Assembly: GCA_963839925.1 (NCBI GenBank) | Contig: CAWIWV010000002.1 | Span: 434,001 to 498,000, forward strand | Direction of reading: 5' to 3' | DNA length: 64,000 nucleotides | Source: Bog-756 sp963839925 | GTDB lineage: Bacteria > Actinomycetota > Acidimicrobiia > Acidimicrobiales > RAAP-2 | In this document: in pieces, positions 9,357-17,728 of the stretch | Layout: every line of letters begins with the position of its first letter | Numbering within the stretch: position 1 is the stretch's first letter | Program-made: the position numbers and the translations under genes | Notes under the pieces: model-generated | What the model saw: only the letters and a program-made list of their open reading frames with translations | Told to the model about the DNA's origin: nothing | The model's database searches: none

Positions 9357-9890
9357 CTACCGCTTGGAGTACTGGGGAGCCTTGCGGGCCTTCTTCAGGC
9401 CGTACTTCTTCGACTCCTTCTCCCGCGAGTCGCGGGTGAGGAAGCCCGCCCGCTTGAGGGGGACGCGGAGCTCGGGATCGAGCTCGCACAGCACCCGGGC
9501 GATACCGAGGCGGAACGCCCCCGCCTGCCCGGACACTCCTCCACCGTCGATGGTCACGTCGATCGCCCACGATTCCGCAGAGTCGGTCAGCCGGAGCGGC
9601 TCGGTCACGATCATCCGGTGGGTCGCCGAGGTGAAGTACTCCTCGAACTTGTGACCGTTGACGGTGATCGCCCCACTTCCGGGGCGGACCCTCACCCGGG
9701 CGACCGCCCGCTTGCGACGACCCGTGGCGTGGGCGATGGGGGCGGCAGTGCTCACGTTGGGCTCCTTGCGATCGCTCGACGTCTTCGGCGACGTCGGTTC
9801 GGTGGAGGTGGCTGCTCCGGTCCCCTCGGCCGGGTCCGCGGTCGCCGCCTGCTCGTCTGCGGTTGCCGTCTCCTCAGCGGTGGTGCTCAC
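9357..9890 (-). CDS. rpsI: 30S ribosomal protein S9
   Basis: S9 of the small subunit; its C-terminal tail reaches the P-site tRNA. The S9 core starts near residue 55 (HATGRRKRAVARV) and ends with the universal KAPQYSKR. The N-terminal 50 residues are a Thr/Ala/Glu-rich extension absent from most S9 proteins. GTG at 9890 overlaps the rplM stop as GTGA. A GTG at residue 46, just before the core, is an alternative start that would give a normal-sized S9. Confidence 0.95.
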   Translation of the reverse strand: MSTTAEETATADEQAATADPAEGTGAATSTEPTSPKTSSDRKEPNVSTAAPIAHATGRRKRAVARVRVRPGSGAITVNGHKFEEYFTSATHRMIVTEPLRLTDSAESWAIDVTIDGGGVSGQAGAFRLGIARVLCELDPELRVPLKRAGFLTRDSREKESKKYGLKKARKAPQYSKR

Positions 9891-10354
9891 GCGCCACTCC
9901 GAGCCGATGCCACCCGGCGCGCGTCGGGAAGTTCGAGCGTTTCGGGGGACTGGGCCTCGTGCGGATGCTCCGCACCCCGATAGACCTTGAGCTTGGTTGC
10001 CATCTGGCGTCCGAGACGGTTCTTCGGCAACATCCCGACGATCGCGTTCCGCACCACCTGGTCGGCACGGTCGACCATCAGATCGCTGTAGCGGGTGGCG
10101 GTCAGGCCGCCCGGGTAACCGCTGTGGCGGTAAGCGAGTTTGGATTCCGCCTTGCCCGAGGTGAGCACCACCTTGTCCGCATTCACCACGATCACGTGGT
10201 CACCGGTGTCCATGTTCGGGGTGAAGGTCGGCTTGTGCTTGCCCCGGAGGACCGCGGCCACCTCGGTGGCGAGCCGGCCGAGCACCAGGCCGTCGGCGTC
10301 GACGATCCACCAGGCACGGGTGATTTCAGCTGGCTTGGCAGTGTACGTACGCAC
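9887..10354 (-). CDS. rplM: 50S ribosomal protein L13
   Basis: L13, an early-assembly protein of the large subunit. The WWIVDADGLVLGRLAT start, GKHKPTFTPNMDTGD and the NAIVGMLPKNRLG segment identify it; 155 residues, slightly long at the C-terminus. GTG at 10354 has an AAGGAA ribosome site. It is first of the rplM-rpsI-glmM series and has its own promoter candidate. Confidence 0.97.
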   Translation of the reverse strand: MRTYTAKPAEITRAWWIVDADGLVLGRLATEVAAVLRGKHKPTFTPNMDTGDHVIVVNADKVVLTSGKAESKLAYRHSGYPGGLTATRYSDLMVDRADQVVRNAIVGMLPKNRLGRQMATKLKVYRGAEHPHEAQSPETLELPDARRVASARSGA

Positions 10355-10390
10355 GAGAGTTCCTTGTTCGGTGGTGCAGGGTCAACTGGT

Positions 10391-10405
10391 GGGTGCTGGG
10401 CACCC
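10391..10405 (-). promoter_or_regulatory. hairpin in rplM 5' leader
   Basis: A perfect inverted repeat (GGGTGC, 3-nt loop, GCACCC) lies about 36 nt upstream of the rplM start inside the predicted leader. Several ribosomal protein leaders bind their own protein; whether this one does is not shown. Confidence 0.35.
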
Positions 10406-10494
10406 AAGGTCGGTCGGCCACGCAGCAGCAACCTGCGGAATCCCGATCTTCCAATCCCGCGGGGCCGCGACGTAGCCAGATCCGAGGGACCACC

Positions 10495-10524
10495 AGGATA
10501 CGGCCAAGTCGACCCGACCGGCAA
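10495..10524 (-). promoter_or_regulatory. candidate promoter of rplM-rpsI
   Basis: On the minus strand TTGCCG (10524-10519), an 18-nt spacer and TATCCT (10500-10495) form a sigma-A-like promoter with a TANNNT -10 box. It overlaps the end of truA and predicts a leader of about 130 nt before rplM. Confidence 0.45.
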
Positions 10525-10531
10525 GCCGGTC
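10516..10531 (-). terminator. hairpin at truA stop
   Basis: A 6-bp perfect stem (GACCGG/CCGGTC) with a 4-nt loop overlaps the truA stop codon. There is no T-run after it, so it is at most a weak or factor-dependent terminator separating the alpha operon from rplM. Confidence 0.3.
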
Positions 10532-11360
10532 AGTCGGGATAGCGGACACTCATCAGGGTGAGCCCCTGAGGGGGCGCCGGCTGGGAGGCCAGCCGGCGAT
10601 CTGCGGATCGGAGGATCTGCACCATGTCCGCTGGGCGCTTGCGACGCCGCCCGACGTCGACCAGGGTCCCGACCAGGGAACGGACCATCTGGTGGCAGAA
10701 CGCGTTCGCCTCGATCTCGAAGGCGAGCAGGCTCCCGACCACCGGACCGGGCCCCTCATCACTGTCCAGGTGGCTCCAGCGGGTCCCGAGCACCCGCCGA
10801 TTGATCGGCTGATCGGGAGAGCTCCCCGGCGGTCGCCGGCAGAACGCCCGGAAGTCGTGCTCGCCGAGGATCGCGTCTGCGGCCGCAGCCATCGAGCGGA
10901 GGTCGAGCACGTCTCCGACCTGCCAGGTGAGCCCGGCCAGCAAGGGATCGCCGACCGGTGCGTTCAAGACGAGATAGCGATAGCGGCGGGCGAGCGCCGA
11001 GTGGCGGGCGTCGAACCCCTCCGGTGCGACCTCGGCGTCGCGCACCACGATCGCCGGTCCCAGCTGGCTGTTGCAGGACTTGACGACAGCCTCGGGGTCA
11101 AGACCGGCGGAGATCTCACGAGGGAGGTCGAAGTGCACGACCTGGCCCAGCGCATGCACGCCGGTGTCGGTGCGACCGGCACAGGTCAGCGAGATCTGGC
11201 TCTGGGTGATCCGTGCAAGCGCTTCGACGAGCGCGCCCGCCACGGTCGGCTGCCCCTGCTGGAACGCGAAGCCGTGGAAGCCCGATCCGTTGTACGCGAC
11301 GGTGAGCCGCCACCGCTCGTGCCGGACGTCCATCCCCCCGTCAGCGGGGGGATGGCTCAC
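10530..11360 (-). CDS. truA: tRNA pseudouridine(38-40) synthase
   Basis: Forms pseudouridine at positions 38-40 of the tRNA anticodon arm. The catalytic aspartate is Asp65 in AGRTDTGVHALGQ; VAYNGSGFHGFAFQ and the late FCHQMVRSLVGTLVDVG motif complete the TruA signature. 276 residues. GTG at 11360 overlaps the rplQ stop as GTGA; an internal ATG at residue 10 is possible. It closes the alpha operon, as in many actinobacteria. Confidence 0.96.
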   Translation of the reverse strand: MSHPPADGGMDVRHERWRLTVAYNGSGFHGFAFQQGQPTVAGALVEALARITQSQISLTCAGRTDTGVHALGQVVHFDLPREISAGLDPEAVVKSCNSQLGPAIVVRDAEVAPEGFDARHSALARRYRYLVLNAPVGDPLLAGLTWQVGDVLDLRSMAAAADAILGEHDFRAFCRRPPGSSPDQPINRRVLGTRWSHLDSDEGPGPVVGSLLAFEIEANAFCHQMVRSLVGTLVDVGRRRKRPADMVQILRSADRRLASQPAPPQGLTLMSVRYPD

Positions 11361-11740
11361 AGCACCAGTTCGATGCGAGCCATCGGGGCGTTGTCCCCGA
11401 GGCGGTTGCCCAGCTTCAAGATGCGGGTGTAGCCGCCGGGCCTGTCGGCGTAACGCGGACCGATCTCTGCGAACAGCCGGTTGGCCGCATCCCTGTCCCG
11501 GATGAACGCAACCACGTTGCGCTGCCGGGCCACCCCGCCCTTCACCGCGGCGGTGATCACCTTTTCGGCGACCGGCCGCAGAGCCTTGGCCTTGGCCTCG
11601 GTGGTGACCAGGTACTCGGGCTGGTCAGGACGGTGGGGGTCGTAGTTGAGCACCAGCGTCGCCACCATGTTGCCCATCATCGCCTTCTGGTGAGCTGCGC
11701 TGCCGCCGAAGCGACGCCCCTTCTTCGGAGTACCGAGCAT
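11357..11740 (-). CDS. rplQ: 50S ribosomal protein L17
   Basis: L17, located at the polypeptide exit region. It starts LGTPKKGRRFGGSAAHQKAM, has the TTEAKAKALRPVAEK helix and ends in MARIELVL. 127 residues from ATG 11740. It follows rpoA by 10 bp and overlaps truA. Confidence 0.97.
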   Translation of the reverse strand: MLGTPKKGRRFGGSAAHQKAMMGNMVATLVLNYDPHRPDQPEYLVTTEAKAKALRPVAEKVITAAVKGGVARQRNVVAFIRDRDAANRLFAEIGPRYADRPGGYTRILKLGNRLGDNAPMARIELVL

Positions 11741-11750
11741 GGTTCCGACC

Positions 11751-12689
11751 TCAGTCCTTGACCCGCAGGGAGAGTCCCCGCTCGTCGAGCTTCTGGAGCA
11801 CCTCGTCGAGCGACTTCTGCCCGAAGTTGGTGATGTTGAGCAGGTCGTCGAGGGTCCGGTCCACCAGCTCGCCGATCGTGTTGATCTGCGCCCGCTTGAG
11901 GCAGTTCCGCGGACGCTCGGTGAGGTCGAGGTCCTCGATGCGCAGGTCCAGATCGGGAGAGCCGGTGCCGATGGTCCCGACTTCGCCGAGCTCGAGGCCC
12001 ATCGGCTCGTCTTCGAGGTCCGCGACGAGGCTGACCAGGGTGCGGAGGGTGTCACCGGCGGAGGCGATCGCCTCGCGGGGGGTCAAGGAGCCGTCGGTTT
12101 CGATGTCGAGCACCAGACGGTCGAAGTCGGTCGACTGCTCCACCCGGACCGGCTCGACGGTGAAGGCCACCCGGCGGACCGGAGAGAAGATCGCGTCGAC
12201 CGGGATGACCCCGATGGTCGAGGAACGCTTGGACTTGTCCGCCGAGAGGTAGCCGCGGCCGCGCTCGACGGTGAGGTCGACCGCCAACCGGCCGTTCTCG
12301 TTGAGCGAGGCGATGTGCTGGGTCGGGCTGAGCACCTCGACATCTGCAGTGACCTGGAGATCGCCGGCGGTTGCCTCACCCGGTCCGCGCTTGTCGAGGC
12401 GGATGGTCACCGGCTCGTCGCTGTGGACCCGGAAGAGCAGGTCCTTCAAGTTGAGGATGAGATCGGTGACGTCCTCCTTCACCCCCGGCAGGGTGGTGAA
12501 CTCGTGGAGGGCCTCGTCGAAGCGAACCTGGGTGATCGCCGCACCGGGAATGGACGAGAGCAGCGTGCGCCGGAGCGAGTTGCCCAAGGTGTGGCCGAAA
12601 CCCGGGTCGAGCGGGCCGACTGCGAACCGCTGGCGGTTCCCTTCTTCTTCTCCGATGGATTCGACGGTGGGGCGTTGGATGATGAGCAT
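11751..12689 (-). CDS. rpoA: DNA-directed RNA polymerase subunit alpha
   Basis: The alpha dimer nucleates RNA polymerase assembly. The N-terminal domain (about 1-230) contains GFGHTLGNSLRRTLLSSIPG; the C-terminal domain (about 245-312) has LTERPRNCLKRAQINTIGEL, which contacts UP elements and activators. 312 residues, normal length. ATG at 12689 lies 92 bp downstream of rpsD. Confidence 0.98.
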   Translation of the reverse strand: MLIIQRPTVESIGEEEGNRQRFAVGPLDPGFGHTLGNSLRRTLLSSIPGAAITQVRFDEALHEFTTLPGVKEDVTDLILNLKDLLFRVHSDEPVTIRLDKRGPGEATAGDLQVTADVEVLSPTQHIASLNENGRLAVDLTVERGRGYLSADKSKRSSTIGVIPVDAIFSPVRRVAFTVEPVRVEQSTDFDRLVLDIETDGSLTPREAIASAGDTLRTLVSLVADLEDEPMGLELGEVGTIGTGSPDLDLRIEDLDLTERPRNCLKRAQINTIGELVDRTLDDLLNITNFGQKSLDEVLQKLDERGLSLRVKD

Positions 12690-12781
12690 GCTGATCGTGA
12701 CTCCTCGGCAGATGGTGCGCTGTGTGTGTCGGTGTGGGGCGGTGCTTGTCGGATTCGGTGCTTCAGTGCTTCGGTGGTCGG

Positions 12782-13429
12782 CTACTTCGAGTAGAGCTCG
12801 ACGATGAGCTGCTCTTGAACCGGTTCGTCGATGTGCGCGCGCAACGGCAGCGAGAACACCCGGACCTCGAACCGGTCACCCACCGTCTCCAGCCAGGGCG
12901 GCAGCTGCCGGTCCAGCGTGTCGAGGTTCCGGCGAACGTGGAACATCTCACGCGAGGACTGCTTGAGGGTGATGACGTCTCCGAGGCGAACCCGGTAGCT
13001 CGGAATGGTCACCCGCTTGCCGTTGACCTGGACGTGTCCATGGCGGACGAACTGACGTGCCTGGGATCGACTGGCACCCCATCCCGCCCGGAATGCCACG
13101 TTGTCGAGACGCAGCTCGAGCATCCGCAACAGGTTCTCGCCGGTGATCCCCGGCGCCCGGCTGGCCTCGACGTAGAGGTTGTGGAACTGGCGCTCGAGCA
13201 GGCCGTAGATCCGCCGGGCCTTCTGCTTCTCCCGCAGCTGGCCCAGGTACTCGGAGCCCTGACGCATGCGGTCGCGCCCGTGCTCACCAGGAGGATAGGC
13301 ACGGCTGTGCCGGTCGGTCACCGCTTCTGAGACCGGGCACTTCATCGAATAGCAACGCTCGCCCTTCAAGAAGAGCTTGGTGCGCTCCCGGCGGCAGAGC
13401 CGGCAGACCGGTCCGGTGTATCGAGCCAT
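12782..13429 (-). CDS. rpsD: 30S ribosomal protein S4 (zinc-binding form)
   Basis: Primary 16S rRNA binder. The N-terminus keeps four cysteines (Cys9, Cys12, Cys26, Cys31) that mark the zinc-containing C+ paralogue; the S4 RNA-binding domain covers LELRLDNVAFRAG to HGHVQVNGKRV. 215 residues from ATG 13429, ending VELYSK. Confidence 0.97.
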   Translation of the reverse strand: MARYTGPVCRLCRRERTKLFLKGERCYSMKCPVSEAVTDRHSRAYPPGEHGRDRMRQGSEYLGQLREKQKARRIYGLLERQFHNLYVEASRAPGITGENLLRMLELRLDNVAFRAGWGASRSQARQFVRHGHVQVNGKRVTIPSYRVRLGDVITLKQSSREMFHVRRNLDTLDRQLPPWLETVGDRFEVRVFSLPLRAHIDEPVQEQLIVELYSK

Positions 13430-13439
13430 CGTCCCGGAC

Positions 13440-13847
13440 CTAGACCCGACGCCGCTTTTTGGGGCGGCAGCCGTTGTGGGGGATGGGGGTCACGTCCTTG
13501 ATACCGGCGACTTCGATACCGGCCGCAGCCAGCGAACGGATGGCCGTCTCACGACCCGAACCCGGACCCCGGACCAGCACGTCGACCCGGCGGACACCGT
13601 GCTCCATCGCCTTCTTGGCACACTGCTCGGCGGCAAGCTGGGCGGCGAACGGGGTGGACTTGCGCGATCCCTTGAAGCCGACGTTGCCGGCGGACGCCCA
13701 TGCGAGCACGTTGCCTTCGGGGTCGGCGATCGAGACGATGGTGTTGTTGAACGAGCTCTTGATATGGGCGATGCCGAACGCGACGTTCTTGCGTTCCCGC
13801 TTCCGAGGACGGCGGGCGGTCGGGGCCGATTTGGGCGTCTTGGCCAT
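13440..13847 (-). CDS. rpsK: 30S ribosomal protein S11
   Basis: S11 lines the platform near the mRNA exit. It shows AFGIAHIKSSFNNTIVSI, the GPGSGRETAIRSL motif and the C-terminal PHNGCRPKKRRRV. 135 residues from ATG 13847, directly joined to rpsM (0 nt) and 10 bp before rpsD. Confidence 0.98.
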   Translation of the reverse strand: MAKTPKSAPTARRPRKRERKNVAFGIAHIKSSFNNTIVSIADPEGNVLAWASAGNVGFKGSRKSTPFAAQLAAEQCAKKAMEHGVRRVDVLVRGPGSGRETAIRSLAAAGIEVAGIKDVTPIPHNGCRPKKRRRV

Positions 13848-14225
13848 CTACTTACGTACCTTCTTCTTTCCGGCGACCGTCTTCTTCGGTCCCTTGCGGG
13901 TTCGAGCATTGGTATGGGTGCGCTGGCCGTGGACCGGCAGACCCTTGCGATGGCGGACGCCCTGGTAGCACCCGATCTCCATCTTTCGCTTGATGTCCTG
14001 TGACACGTCACGCCGCAGGTCACCTTCGACCTGGAGGTTGGCGTCGATGTAGTTGCGAAGCCGGGTCACCTCTTCGTCGGTGAGGTCGCGGACCCGGGTG
14101 TCGGGGTTCGTCTCGGTCGCCGTGCAGATCTGCTGGGCGGTGGTCCGGCCGATGCCGAAGATGTAGGTGAGTGAGATCTCCAGCCGCTTCTCGCGGGGGA
14201 TGTCGACACCTGAGATACGGGCCAC
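13848..14225 (-). CDS. rpsM: 30S ribosomal protein S13
   Basis: Head protein that contacts P-site tRNA and L5. It starts with ARISGVDIPREKRLEISLTY, carries the helix-turn-helix YIFGIGRTTAQQI and ends in a basic tail GPKKTVAGKKKVRK. 125 residues; GTG start at 14225. Confidence 0.98.
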   Translation of the reverse strand: MARISGVDIPREKRLEISLTYIFGIGRTTAQQICTATETNPDTRVRDLTDEEVTRLRNYIDANLQVEGDLRRDVSQDIKRKMEIGCYQGVRHRKGLPVHGQRTHTNARTRKGPKKTVAGKKKVRK

Positions 14226-14279
14226 GTTGCCTTCCTTACTCTTCCGACTCTTCTGCGCTTACTCGTCCCGCGTACGGGC

Positions 14280-14393
14280 TCAACCCTGCCGCTGCTTGTG
14301 GCGCGGGTTCTCACAGATCACCAGGACCCGCCGGTGTCGACGGATCACCTTGCACTTCTCACACATCGGCTTGACGCTCGGTCGAACCTTCAC
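14280..14393 (-). CDS. rpmJ: 50S ribosomal protein L36
   Basis: A 37-residue protein recognised as zinc-binding L36: VKVRPSVKPMCEKCKVIRR then VICENPRHKQRQG, with Cys11, Cys14, Cys27 and His32 as metal ligands. GTG start at 14393 with an AAGGA ribosome site. It sits in its standard place between infA and rpsM. Confidence 0.96.
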   Translation of the reverse strand: MKVRPSVKPMCEKCKVIRRHRRVLVICENPRHKQRQG

Positions 14394-14503
14394 GCTCTCG
14401 TCCTTGTCTGTTGCTACTTCTCTTCTTGCTGCTTGCTTTCTTTCCTGCTTACTCCTGCCCAGTGCTGCGCCCGTCGGTGTCGCGTTGCCCGTCCGCCGTC
14501 CGC

Positions 14504-14728
14504 CTACTTGTAGCGGTAGGTGATCCGTCCCCTCGCCAGGTCGTAGGGAGTGATCTCCACCTGCACTTTGTCGCCGGGGAGGATGCGAATCCGGTGCATC
14601 CGCATCTTTCCGGAACTGTGGGCAAGCACGTTGTGGCCGTTCTCGAGCTCGACCCGGAACATCGCGTTGGGCAGTGGCTCCACGACCGTGCCTTCCAGCA
14701 CGATGGCGTCTTCCTTGGGCTTGGGCAG
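14504..14728 (-). CDS. infA: translation initiation factor IF-1, apparent CTG start
   Basis: IF-1 occupies the A site during initiation. The OB-fold sequence is standard: EGTVVEPLPNAMFRVELEN, SGKMRMHRIRILPGDKV, then RGRITYRYK at the end. Reading upstream of the first in-frame GTG (14701) recovers the normal family N-terminus PKPKEDAIVLEG, and the only codon that can begin it is CTG at 14728. A strong AAGGAG lies 6 nt before that CTG, and no in-frame ATG, GTG or TTG is found above it. From CTG the protein has 74 residues, the usual IF-1 length; from GTG it would lose about 9 residues of the first strand. Confidence 0.92.
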   Translation of the reverse strand: MPKPKEDAIVLEGTVVEPLPNAMFRVELENGHNVLAHSSGKMRMHRIRILPGDKVQVEITPYDLARGRITYRYK

Positions 14729-14734
14729 GTGAAT

Positions 14735-14740
14735 CTCCTT
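14735..14740 (-). promoter_or_regulatory. ribosome binding site that sets the infA CTG start
   Basis: AAGGAG on the minus strand, spaced 6 nt from the CTG codon at 14728. This perfect site is too far (33 nt) from the in-frame GTG at 14701 to serve it, which is the main argument for CTG initiation. Confidence 0.6.
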
Positions 14741-14987
14741 GAAACTCTGTCGGTCTTCATTCGTGACCGTTTGACCCGAAGGCCGACGCGGACCACGTGC
14801 GACGATGTCGTCATTTCCCCGAACCCCGATCGGGCAGACCCGACGGGCACCACCAGGCGCGGGATCGGCATGCCAAGGCAGAGCCGTAGACAGCCGAGGA
14901 GTTAGTCTAGCCCAACGCCTGCGAATTGCCAGTTCGAGATCGTGGGCCCGCCGAAGCGGTCACGGCTCGAACACCTGTTCGGCCAGG

Positions 14988-15731
14988 TCAAGGGACGGTG
15001 AAGATCTGCGGACCGTTCTCGGTCACCGCAATCGTGTGCTCGAAATGGGCGGACAGGTCGCCGTCGGCGGTGACCACGCTCCACCCGTCGTCGAGCAGGA
15101 CGGTTTCGGGACCACCGGCGTTGACCATGGGTTCGACCGCGAACACCATCCCGGTCTTGAGGGTCGGCCCCGGCACCCCCGGCCAGTAGTTGGGCACTTG
15201 GGGCTCCTCGTGCATGGCGGTGCCGATGGCGTGGCCCACGTACTCGCGCACCACCGTGAAACCCGCCTCTTCGGCCACCTCCTGCACCGCCCGTCCGACC
15301 TCGTTGAGACGGTTCCCGGGACGGAGCTGCTCGATGCCGGCGAACAGGCTCTGCTCGCAGACCTCCATCAGCCGGATCGCTTCCTTGGAGACTTCGCCCA
15401 CGCCGGTCGTGTAAGCCGCATCCCCGTGGTAGCCCTCGATGATCGCCCCGCAGTCAACCGAGATGATGTCCCCGTCCTCGAGGATCACCGCCTCGCTCGG
15501 GATGCCGTGCACGATCATCGAGTTGGGTGACGTGCAGACCACCGCAGGGAAGCCGTGGTAGTTGAGGAAGTTCGAGCCGGCCCCTCGGTCCTCGAGCACC
15601 TGGCGCGCCACCCGGTCGATGTCAGCGGTGGAGATGCCGGGGCGGATGATCGCCCTGGTCCGCTCGTGCATCTCTGCCACCACCCGCCCGGCCCGGCGCA
15701 TCTTGGCCAGCTCTTCGGCATTCCGTCTCAC
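14988..15731 (-). CDS. map: methionine aminopeptidase, type I
   Basis: Removes the initiator methionine from nascent proteins. The five metal ligands sit in conserved motifs: SVDCGA, HGDAA, GHAIGTAMHEEP, FAVEPM and FEHTIAV. 247 residues. GTG at 15731 overlaps the adk stop as GTGA and starts the expected RRNAEELAKMRRAG. The 259-bp gap to infA holds nothing I can define beyond the infA leader. Confidence 0.97.
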   Translation of the reverse strand: MRRNAEELAKMRRAGRVVAEMHERTRAIIRPGISTADIDRVARQVLEDRGAGSNFLNYHGFPAVVCTSPNSMIVHGIPSEAVILEDGDIISVDCGAIIEGYHGDAAYTTGVGEVSKEAIRLMEVCEQSLFAGIEQLRPGNRLNEVGRAVQEVAEEAGFTVVREYVGHAIGTAMHEEPQVPNYWPGVPGPTLKTGMVFAVEPMVNAGGPETVLLDDGWSVVTADGDLSAHFEHTIAVTENGPQIFTVP

Positions 15732-16405
15732 CCGAACCCGCCACCCTTCCTGCGTTTCGCCTCGATTACCTTGACCATCCGGCGGGTCACCGCGTCGGGG
15801 GAGCCGGTAGCCGGCACGATCTCCAACTGTTCGCGGGCTCGATACCACTGGATGAGCGGAGCCGTCTGGTTCTCGTAGAGCTCGAGACGCCGGAAGATGG
15901 CGTCCTCGGTGTCATCCTCCCGCTGGACGACCTCCCCGCCGCAGACATCGCAGGTCCAGTTGATCAGTGGTGGTGAGGAGAGCGAGTAGTTGGCGCCGCA
16001 GTCGACGCAGACCCGGCGGGCCGCCAGCCGGCGGAGCACCTGGCCGGTGTTGATCTCGAGGTCGATCGCGAGGTCGAGGTCGAAAGGAGCGAGGACTTCG
16101 GCCAGCTGCACTGCCTGGGCCACCGTGCGCGGGCACCCGTCGAGCACGAAGCCCCGGGCGCGGACGTCGCTCTCACTCAGTCGCTCGGCGACCATGTCCA
16201 TGATCAGCTCGTCACCGAGCAGCTCGCCGCGGTCCATGAGGTCCTTGGCCTTCTGCCCGATCGGCGTGTTCTGCTTGACCGCGGCGCGCAACATGTCGCC
16301 TGTCGAGACATGGGGCACGACGTAGTGGTGAGAAAGGCGCACGCACTGTGTCCCCTTGCCTGCCCCCTGTTTGCCGAGGACAACGAGCCGGACCCCGGGT
16401 ACCAC
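15728..16405 (-). CDS. adk: adenylate kinase
   Basis: Balances AMP, ADP and ATP. The P-loop is GKQGAGKGTQ (11-20), DGCPRT marks the AMP site, and the long LID domain carries four cysteines (133, 136, 152, 155) for structural zinc. 225 residues. GTG at 16405 directly follows the secY stop with no gap. Confidence 0.97.
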   Translation of the reverse strand: MVPGVRLVVLGKQGAGKGTQCVRLSHHYVVPHVSTGDMLRAAVKQNTPIGQKAKDLMDRGELLGDELIMDMVAERLSESDVRARGFVLDGCPRTVAQAVQLAEVLAPFDLDLAIDLEINTGQVLRRLAARRVCVDCGANYSLSSPPLINWTCDVCGGEVVQREDDTEDAIFRRLELYENQTAPLIQWYRAREQLEIVPATGSPDAVTRRMVKVIEAKRRKGGGFG

Positions 16406-17698
16406 CTACTTGAGGAAGCCCTCGTAGTTTCGCATCATGAGCTGGCTGTCGATCTGCTTCATCGTCTCCAGTGCCACGCCCACGGCGATGAGAAGAGTGG
16501 TCCCGTAGAACGGGTAGCTGGTGATGCTCCATGCAGCCATCAGCAGGGACGGCGTGATGGCCACCCCTCCGAGGAACAGCGCGCCCGGCCAGGTGATCCG
16601 GTTGAGGATGCGCGCCAGGTAGCGCTCTGTCGGCTGCCCGGGCCGGATACCAGGAATGTACCCACCTTGTTTTCGGATGATGTCCGCCTGTTGGTGGGGG
16701 TCGAAGGCCACGTAGACGTAGAAGAAGGTGAACAGGAGGATGAAGATGAAATAGGTGAGGATGTAGAAGAAGCTGGTGGGTGTGACGTTGGTGTTCACCC
16801 AGCTCCGGAACGCATCGGAGGGGATGATGTTGGACAAGAGGACCGGAATGTAGAGCACCGAGCTCGCGAAGATGATCGGGATCACTCCCGCCTGGTTGAC
16901 CTTCAGGGGTATGTAGGTGCTCGACCCCCCGTACATCTTGCGACCCACCACCCGTTTGGCGAAGGTCACCGGAATCCGCCGCTGTCCTTGGTCGACGAAG
17001 ACGATGAGCACCAGCAGGGCGAGCGAGACGAGGAGGATGGTGCTGAACTTCACCCGCCCACCCTCCTGCAGGACGGTGTTGAGCCCGGAGGGGATGCCGG
17101 CGACCACGTTGGCGAAGATCAGGATGGACATCCCCTGTCCGATGCCTCGTTGGGTGATCAGCTCGGCCAACCACATCACGAAGGCGGTCCCTGCGGTCAG
17201 GGTCAACACGATGAACGCGGCACGCCAGAGTGAGTAGTGGAGGATGAGGTCGATGTTCTGCCCGGTGCCGAAGAGCCCGCCCCCTCCCTTGTGGAAGAGG
17301 TAGACCAGTCCGGTCGACTGCATCAGCGCCAGGGCGACGGTCAGGTAGCGGGTGGTCTGGGTGAGCTTCTTCTGCCCCACCGCCCCCTGGTCACGCCACT
17401 CTTCCAGCTTCGGGATGACCGTGGCCAGGAGCTGGATGATGATGCTCGAGGTGATGTAGGGCATGATCCCGAGCCCGAACACCGCCATGCGGGTGAGCGC
17501 TCCACCCGAGAAGAGGTTGAGGAAGCCGAGGACCCCCGACGACTTGGACGCCGCCTCGAGCTGCTGGACCTTCGAGAAGTCGACGTAGGGGACCGGCACG
17601 TTCGCCCCGAACTGGTACAGGGCGATGATGGTGAGGGTGAACAGGACCTTCTTTCGGAGGTCGGGGATCCTGAAGATGTTGGCCAGACTGGCGAGCAT
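16406..17698 (-). CDS. secY: protein translocase subunit SecY
   Basis: Channel subunit of the Sec translocon, with about ten transmembrane helices. Family motifs include YQFGANVPVPYVDF, FGLGIMPYITSSII in TM2, the RGIGQGMSILIFANVVAG region and the C-terminal MMRNYEGFLK. 430 residues from ATG 17698. The partner SecE is encoded about 29 kb upstream in the nusG operon. Confidence 0.97.
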   Translation of the reverse strand: MLASLANIFRIPDLRKKVLFTLTIIALYQFGANVPVPYVDFSKVQQLEAASKSSGVLGFLNLFSGGALTRMAVFGLGIMPYITSSIIIQLLATVIPKLEEWRDQGAVGQKKLTQTTRYLTVALALMQSTGLVYLFHKGGGGLFGTGQNIDLILHYSLWRAAFIVLTLTAGTAFVMWLAELITQRGIGQGMSILIFANVVAGIPSGLNTVLQEGGRVKFSTILLVSLALLVLIVFVDQGQRRIPVTFAKRVVGRKMYGGSSTYIPLKVNQAGVIPIIFASSVLYIPVLLSNIIPSDAFRSWVNTNVTPTSFFYILTYFIFILLFTFFYVYVAFDPHQQADIIRKQGGYIPGIRPGQPTERYLARILNRITWPGALFLGGVAITPSLLMAAWSITSYPFYGTTLLIAVGVALETMKQIDSQLMMRNYEGFLK

Positions 17699-17728
17699 TG
17701 GACTCCTCGGCGCCGCAGGTGGCCGATG

